Below are positions 45,813 through 50,551 of a stretch of 50,551 bases of DNA, one piece after another. This DNA comes from Rhodospirillaceae bacterium (GTDB taxonomy: Bacteria > Pseudomonadota > Alphaproteobacteria > UBA8366 > GCA-2717185). The notes under the pieces were generated by a model. That model saw nothing but the letters and a program-made list of their open reading frames with translations. It had not been told where the DNA came from and did no database searches. A program made the translations under genes and the position numbers. The stretch covers positions 1-50,551 of the forward strand of contig PBDC01000051.1 in NCBI GenBank assembly GCA_002717185.1, read 5' to 3'. Each line of letters opens with the position of its first letter. Within the stretch, counting starts at the first letter, position 1.

Positions 45813-46155
45813 CTCTAGTTTTCCTTTGGTCAGCTTGGGGTCATCCCTGTACTATAGCCTAAACACTGAGACGTATTAAAACGCGCCCCGCATGGCGGAG
45901 ACGAGTGCAGCAAAGGCGTCGAAGGGCAAACTCTCGTATCCGTGCCAAACGCTTGAGGTGGTTTTTAACGACATTACGCCTGACGCAAAGAGCGGAGCGA
46001 TCTCAGAGCCAGCTACCTGTTTCACTTTGGTATAGGTCTCTTCTCGCTTGCGTGAAACACACACCGGCGCAATAATTTATCGACTGCCAATTCAACGCGA
46101 AACTCCGAACCGGAGGCCTACTTCATTTATTTTTAAGGCCATAATTCAGTCACCG
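45813..46155. other. Intergenic region upstream of the acyl-CoA ligase gene
   Basis: These 343 bases include the ribosome site AAAGGA (45822-45827) that points to the ATT start. A minus-strand frame of 62 codons at 45876-46064 has no family resemblance. No terminator for the exporter gene is seen. Confidence 0.4.
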
Positions 46156-47643
46156 TTAGCGTCGGGGCTGGTAGCCGCGCGCCGGCCACACTATCAGAGC
46201 AATCAACGGATAAACCAGGAGTGAGGTCCAAAAAAACAGGTTGAAGGCGTTGATGTAGCCGATGGTTGTTGCCTGACGCGTTACCTCGCCCGCGATACTG
46301 GCGAGACCCGCCGTGGTACCTATGTCCCATTGATCTAAGGCATCTACCAGACGCAAACGCTCACTGAACGGATTGATCCACTGGACAAGGTCACTGTAGT
46401 TGATTTTCTGGCTATGAAAGATGACCACGTAGCTTGCAGAAATGTAGTAGCTGGAGCCAATTGAACGGACAAAGTGGAACAGTGCTGCCCCATCCGCTGT
46501 GCGGCGAGGATCAAAATTCGAGAAGGTAACCAGGGTCATAGGCACCCAAATGCAGCCGACGCCGAAACCTTGGATCACCATCAACCAGGCAATTTCGCCA
46601 AGCGATACATTCATATCGAATTGCAGCATCACCAAAGCCGCGTAGGTCTGCGTCCCAAACCCGATCAGGAAGAGCACTCTCGGGTCCCAACGATGCGCAA
46701 AGGCGATCATAATGACCTGCGACAACATGGTGCCAAGTCCCCGCGCGCCGATAAACAGTCCGGCAGTTAACTCTGGTATACCGCGGAGTTGCTGCATCAT
46801 AGCCGGCATCAAAACCATGGGCGTCACGAACAGCATGCCAAAGACCAGAGTGATGCCGATACCCAACGCGAAATTGCGTTCCATCAGCAGACGTGGATCG
46901 AGGAAAGGGCGGTCACTCGTCAAACTATGCACCAGAAATATCCAACCGAAAATAACCGCGCCAGCACCTTCTATGATGATCTCAAGCGACTCGAACCAGT
47001 CCTCCCGTTCACCTCGGTCGAGCATAAGTTGGATGCAAGACACAGCAACTGCGAGGCTGACAAAACCCGTCCAGTCAAGTTTCTGCCGCTCTTCCCGCGG
47101 AGGGTCCGGCTTGATAAAGGCCAGCACGCCCACCAGCGCAATTAAGGCGATCGGCAGCAGGATAAAAAACACCCAACGCCATGAGATCTCTTCGCTAATA
47201 TAACCACCGACCAGCGGCGCGATCGTCGGCGTGACACTGACCCCCATGCTATAGATTGCTGTGGCAAAGCCGCGCCGCTCTCCAGGAAATTCATCGATAA
47301 CAATCGATTGCGAAATTGGCGTGAGCGGCGAGCCGAAGGCGGACTGCATGACCCGCCAAAAAACGAGTTCGGCCAGCGAATTTGACAGGCCACACATAAG
47401 AGTGGCGGCGCCGAAACCAATCGTTCCCCAAATCATGCAGCGTTTTCGGCCAAAACGGTTCGAAAACCAGCCGGCGAGCGGAATGGTCACAGCAGTCGCG
47501 ATCAAATTGGCGGTAACGATCCAGGCAACCTGATCTGGGCTGGCCGACAACGCGCCCTGTATCTGCAGCAACGACACGTTGGCGATAGTGATGGTGGTCG
47601 CATAGAGAGTCGTGACCAGCGTGCAGGTGATTATCAGCCACAC
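46156..47643 (-). CDS. MFS exporter, DHA2 family (EmrB/QacA type)
   Basis: The 495-residue protein has about 14 membrane segments and the DHA2 signatures: an N-terminal ITIANVSLLQIQGALSAS, a cytoplasmic GWFSNRFGRKR loop and an GSPLTPISQSIVIDEFP stretch (motif C region is similar to PLVGGYISEE that follows). Such transporters expel drugs, dyes or toxic intermediates in exchange for protons. The GTG at 47643 has GGAGG nine bases before it. No membrane-fusion (EmrA) partner gene is adjacent. The start lies very close to the first membrane segment, leaving almost no N-terminal tail. Confidence 0.9.
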   Translation of the reverse strand: MWLIITCTLVTTLYATTITIANVSLLQIQGALSASPDQVAWIVTANLIATAVTIPLAGWFSNRFGRKRCMIWGTIGFGAATLMCGLSNSLAELVFWRVMQSAFGSPLTPISQSIVIDEFPGERRGFATAIYSMGVSVTPTIAPLVGGYISEEISWRWVFFILLPIALIALVGVLAFIKPDPPREERQKLDWTGFVSLAVAVSCIQLMLDRGEREDWFESLEIIIEGAGAVIFGWIFLVHSLTSDRPFLDPRLLMERNFALGIGITLVFGMLFVTPMVLMPAMMQQLRGIPELTAGLFIGARGLGTMLSQVIMIAFAHRWDPRVLFLIGFGTQTYAALVMLQFDMNVSLGEIAWLMVIQGFGVGCIWVPMTLVTFSNFDPRRTADGAALFHFVRSIGSSYYISASYVVIFHSQKINYSDLVQWINPFSERLRLVDALDQWDIGTTAGLASIAGEVTRQATTIGYINAFNLFFWTSLLVYPLIALIVWPARGYQPRR

Positions 47644-48068
47644 GGTTTTATGCCTCCAACGCGATCAGGTGTCCGTTCGACAAGGCACGGTAGTAGAGAT
47701 GAAAAGCGTTGTGCCCACCATCCGCGCCCCCCTTGGCGGTTTTATTAACAACCACCCCCTTCACTAAAAAGCTTAACGGCTCGTTACTGTGATGGATATC
47801 ATCGTCTGGTACTTCAACTCATTCGCTCCAAATTACGCCAAGGCACTCGAAGATAACTGCACCCATGACAAACAAACCAGAAACCGTCAGGCATGTCATG
47901 AATGGAAAGATGCTGCGGATCTTAGGCCCGCGGAATTCTCGACCTTTCTACAAAGATGTACTCATCATGTCTTGACCCTTGGGGGTAGCCGGGTCGTACA
48001 ATTCACCGCAACAACAAACGCGACGCAGTCGTGTCCACACACCACTCGTACGTCAAGGAGAAACAGCC
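47644..48068. other. Divergent control region between DHA2 exporter and hydrolase genes
   Basis: These 425 bases hold no convincing gene. An open plus-strand frame from 47789 reads through the hydrolase start but resembles nothing known. The region must contain promoters for both neighbours; AAGGAGAAAC at 48055-48064 is the ribosome site of the hydrolase gene. Confidence 0.45.
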
Positions 48069-48815
48069 ATGCCGGTCTATGAAAATGGCGATGTCCGCAT
48101 CCGCTATGAGGAAGTCGGCAGTGGCTTTCCGTTGCTAGTGACACCCGGTGGCGGACTTAACTCCTGTGTCGCCAAGTGGCCAACTGCTGTCATCAACGCG
48201 ATGGAAGAATTCAAAGATGACTTCCGCTGCATCACTATGGATCAGCGCAATGCCAATGGCGGCGAGAGCACGGGACCGCTCGCTCTCGACGACCCCTGGG
48301 GCGGTTTTGCCGAAGATCAACTCGGGTTGATGGACCATCTAGGTATCGAAAAATTCGCCTTTATGGGCTACTGCATAGGCGGCTGCTTCGCCGGAAAGCT
48401 ATTGGAACGCGCGTCTGACCGCGTCGCCGCCGCGGTCTTTTGCCAGTCGGTCGGACACTGGCCAAACGACCCTGACGTAATGTACCGATCCGGGCAGGAA
48501 ATTTGGGCCCCGGAACTGCTTCCCGACCGGCCCGACCTTGATCAAAGCCAAATCGATACATATCTGCACAACTTGTATCGAGTGAACCCGGACTTCCTTT
48601 ACAGTGTGTCACGCGATCTTATCGCCAACTGCCAGACGCCGATCCTCGTGCTACCGGACGACACTCCGGCTCATCCGTACCAAACGTCCATCGACGTTGC
48701 TTCCCTGGCGCCAAACGCTGACATCAACGTATTCCCCTGGACATCACCGCCAGCACTCACAGCTCGCACAATCGAACGGGTGCGACGCTTCATTCAGACT
48801 CAGAGCGAAGATTGA
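48069..48815 (+). CDS. Alpha/beta hydrolase with cysteine at the nucleophile position
   Basis: The 248-residue product has the fold of small alpha/beta hydrolases, with an oxyanion-loop TPGGGLNS, a MDQRNANGGESTG loop and a nucleophile elbow GYCIGGC. The nucleophile is C102 where most members have Ser; dienelactone hydrolases share the GYCLGG elbow. The usual C-terminal GH motif is absent: the matching segment reads FPWTSPPALT. The last His in the sequence is in AHPYQT, about 25 residues earlier. It may therefore work unlike dienelactone hydrolase or be non-hydrolytic. A strong AAGGAG sets the start at 48069. A terminator follows the gene. Confidence 0.82.
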   Translation: MPVYENGDVRIRYEEVGSGFPLLVTPGGGLNSCVAKWPTAVINAMEEFKDDFRCITMDQRNANGGESTGPLALDDPWGGFAEDQLGLMDHLGIEKFAFMGYCIGGCFAGKLLERASDRVAAAVFCQSVGHWPNDPDVMYRSGQEIWAPELLPDRPDLDQSQIDTYLHNLYRVNPDFLYSVSRDLIANCQTPILVLPDDTPAHPYQTSIDVASLAPNADINVFPWTSPPALTARTIERVRRFIQTQSED

Positions 48816-49367
48816 TAAGAAAGGTTCCCTCTTTTTGACTGGTTAAGCTTAAGCATCGATCAGGAACCTTTTTGAATCGAAATCGTATCCGAACCAATGG
48901 CCGGCAGCCGTTTGATAGAAAATTTTTGACACATTGGGTTTACCCGGAAGGCGATGACCACGGGCGTATCTGAGCATTTTTCACCCAGCCACTCGGATCT
49001 ACTGCAAGCCGTCATCAACCAGCATTTCGAGAGCTAACAAGATGGCGGTCGGGAGGAAGTCTTTCTTGCTCTAGAATGCATGGCCATACCGCGCTGTTCC
49101 AACCTCAGCACGTTCAGTCCTATGAGACGTACGGCCTCCAAATTTGCGCACACATCTACTAAAAAACTACGTTAAAAATCGAGAGCTAACTCTTCGTGGA
49201 TTGCAGGAGATCCCGGACGATGGCTCAAAACTCACTGCTCGCAATAACAACCGTTTCAGCATCCCTCCTAAGAACACCCGGGTCAGGTATTCTACAAACA
49301 AGCTCCGGCCGTCTGAACCAAGATCCCGTTTACTGGGAAATGTGACCCAACTCAATCACTTTGAAAC
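48816..49367. other. Intergenic region between hydrolase and terminal Rieske gene
   Basis: These 552 bases contain the terminator of the hydrolase gene and no convincing gene. Short open frames on both strands at about 49144-49371 overlap each other and look like chance. The Rieske gene on the minus strand ends at 49368. Confidence 0.45.
48820..48873 (+). terminator. Terminator after the Cys-hydrolase gene
   Basis: AAAGGTTCC (48820-48828) and GGAACCTTT (48863-48871) form a perfect 9-bp stem, and the sequence continues with T residues. The 34-base loop contains its own palindrome (TTAAGCTTAA, 48843-48852). It lies five bases after the stop codon. Confidence 0.6.
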
Positions 49368-50513
49368 CTAATCCAACACCTGATCCAGAACCCAATTATC
49401 GAAGGCATGGCATAGCGTTTCCATGTGAGTAATATTTGATGCCGAGGTGACCGGCCCGCGCAGACCCTCCTGCTGCCATCCGACCACTTCGTTGTCCTCA
49501 GGCAGTACAGTGTCAACCCGTGCGTAGTAACGCTCGGCAATCTCTTCGAAGTCGGGCTGGTCAAAGCGATCCTGCGGAAAGAAAGAGCTTGCCACTAAGT
49601 CCATCGTCTCCGGTCCAGTTGGGCGAATTTCGAAAATCCACATGCAGTCGATGGTCCAGCCGAACAAGATTGTAGGATAGAGGCAGGGATAATAGGTACC
49701 GGTTTTGTAGCGACCAGCCAGGCTATCGATCTTGGGAAAGCCTGTTTCGCCGGTCAGAAGGCCTCTGCTGCCTTCGTGCTTGGTAAAGTGAGTAATGTAG
49801 GCACCCTCAGTCTCTTCATGCGTCGATCGTTGTCGACCCTTTACGTTTTGTCGCGCCAGAGTGCCACCATGTACGAAGGGGATGTGCAGCGAGTCGTTGT
49901 AATTCTCGAAATAGAGTTTCCAGTTGCCCACCACCGAATAGGTCTTGCGACGTGCGCAAACTAGGGTTTCGGGCGCGTAGGGTGCGCAGTTCGCTGGTAG
50001 GTCGCCCAGATAATCAGTTAGCGATGCGCAATTGGGATCAAAGTTTACAAACAGAAATCCAGCCCACTTTTCGAGGCTCACAGCAAGCAAGGAAAAGTCG
50101 TCGTGGCGGAACCCGTCGTCCTCCTCGATCAAGGGCGTTGCGATCAGCGCTCCATCCCGAGCATAGGTCCAATTGTGGTAGGGACAGGTCAGATGCTTGC
50201 AGTTGCCCTCGTCCCAGGCGAGACGCGAACCGCGATGTCGGCAAGAATTGTGAAAAGCACGGATCGCGCCATCGTCGCCTCGGATAACGACCAACGGCGC
50301 TCCGGTGACCTCGATCGTAAAAAAGTCGCCCGGCTGCGGGATTTGGCTTGCATGTCCGACATAGTTCCAGACCTTCATGAAAATCCGCTCGACCTCGCGC
50401 CGATAGAAATTCGGGCTTGTGTAGCACCAGTTCGGCAACGGCGTCGCTTGTTCTGCAGCCAAACGGACCGACGCATAGTGCGTCGGATCGAACAGGTCTT
50501 CTGGTTCGTGCAT
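49368..50513 (-). CDS. Rieske oxygenase alpha subunit, third in the window
   Basis: This 381-residue oxygenase has the Rieske ligands C91, H93, C110 and H113, and the mononuclear iron site D207-x-x-H210-x4-H215 in ENYNDSLHIPFVH. The N-terminus FYRREVERIFMKVWNYVGHASQIP is typical of class-type alpha subunits of the salicylate, carnitine or choline monooxygenase kind. No beta subunit or reductase gene is next to it in the window. GAGG lies five bases before the ATG at 50513. It differs in sequence from the other two Rieske proteins here, so it is not a recent duplicate. Confidence 0.92.
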   Translation of the reverse strand: MHEPEDLFDPTHYASVRLAAEQATPLPNWCYTSPNFYRREVERIFMKVWNYVGHASQIPQPGDFFTIEVTGAPLVVIRGDDGAIRAFHNSCRHRGSRLAWDEGNCKHLTCPYHNWTYARDGALIATPLIEEDDGFRHDDFSLLAVSLEKWAGFLFVNFDPNCASLTDYLGDLPANCAPYAPETLVCARRKTYSVVGNWKLYFENYNDSLHIPFVHGGTLARQNVKGRQRSTHEETEGAYITHFTKHEGSRGLLTGETGFPKIDSLAGRYKTGTYYPCLYPTILFGWTIDCMWIFEIRPTGPETMDLVASSFFPQDRFDQPDFEEIAERYYARVDTVLPEDNEVVGWQQEGLRGPVTSASNITHMETLCHAFDNWVLDQVLD

Positions 50514-50551
50514 TTGAGCCTCGTTTCCCTATGGGAGAAGAAGATCATTCC

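Noticed and set aside
45876..46064. 62-codon minus-strand frame upstream of the acyl-CoA ligase gene
   Set aside because: Short, no recognised family; could be a gene remnant but nothing supports it.
48880..49140. Possible insertion-sequence remnant between the hydrolase and Rieske genes
   Set aside because: I could not find inverted ends, target duplications or a transposase motif.
49144..49371. Overlapping short frames on both strands
   Set aside because: They overlap each other, lack ribosome sites and resemble no family.
1..50551. CRISPR arrays, tRNA or rRNA genes, phage modules
   Set aside because: No regularly spaced repeats, cloverleaf patterns, rRNA signatures or phage structural genes were seen on either strand.

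Overview
The window looks like one contiguous piece of an alphaproteobacterial chromosome, probably a heterotroph of the Rhodospirillales/Rhizobiales type. The grounds are moderate-to-high GC, frequent GTG and TTG starts with good Shine-Dalgarno sequences, and a gene set typical of such catabolic generalists: Rieske oxygenases, tripartite tricarboxylate transporter, class III CoA-transferases, an FAH-family hydrolase and an OmpA-type porin. No rRNA, tRNA, CRISPR array, phage gene or intact insertion sequence is visible. The taxon is an inference.

Layout. 1-2129 holds the 5' part of a tandem ABC exporter on the minus strand. 2577-11000 is mixed: a large DUF3604 protein, an HtrA-fold protein that has lost its catalytic triad, a phosphosulfolactate-synthase (ComA) homologue divergent from a gamma-glutamyltransferase, and a leuCD pair. 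11441-12706 is a cyclopropane fatty acid synthase. 12711-20684 is a catabolic block: a minus-strand operon (Rieske alpha, beta, sulfatase) faces a plus-strand run (ferredoxin reductase, M29/NicX-like metalloenzyme, Fe(II)/2-oxoglutarate dioxygenase) across a 682-bp gap with an AT-rich palindromic island. 20816-23918 is a complete TctCBA uptake system, followed tail-to-tail by a fused double CaiB CoA-transferase. 26679-29065 holds a nitroreductase, an EthD protein and a second Rieske oxygenase. After an OmpA-like protein comes a minus-strand operon (aldo/keto reductase, FAH-family hydrolase, FAD oxidoreductase, cysteine-free Asp/Glu-racemase-fold protein) divergent from an isochorismatase-type amidohydrolase. 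35990-47643 carries a desaturase, an esterase, an SDR, a cupin plus beta-propeller pair, an Ldh2-type dehydrogenase, an alpha/beta hydrolase, an MDR quinone reductase, an acyl-CoA ligase and a DHA2-type exporter. The end holds an alpha/beta hydrolase with a cysteine at the nucleophile position and a third Rieske alpha subunit.

How it may work together. The set reads as a patchwork for taking up and degrading one or more organic acids or aromatic/heterocyclic compounds: uptake (TctCBA), desulfation, ring hydroxylation (three Rieske oxygenases, one visible reductase), ring opening or side-chain oxidation, hydrolysis (FAH, isochorismatase-like and alpha/beta hydrolases), CoA activation (CaiB, ligase) and efflux (ABC, DHA2). 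The substrate cannot be read from the sequence. Two features stand out: no recognisable transcription factor occurs in 50 kb, and several enzymes have lost or replaced family-defining catalytic residues (HtrA-like, racemase-like, second CaiB half, Cys-nucleophile hydrolase, Ldh2-like).
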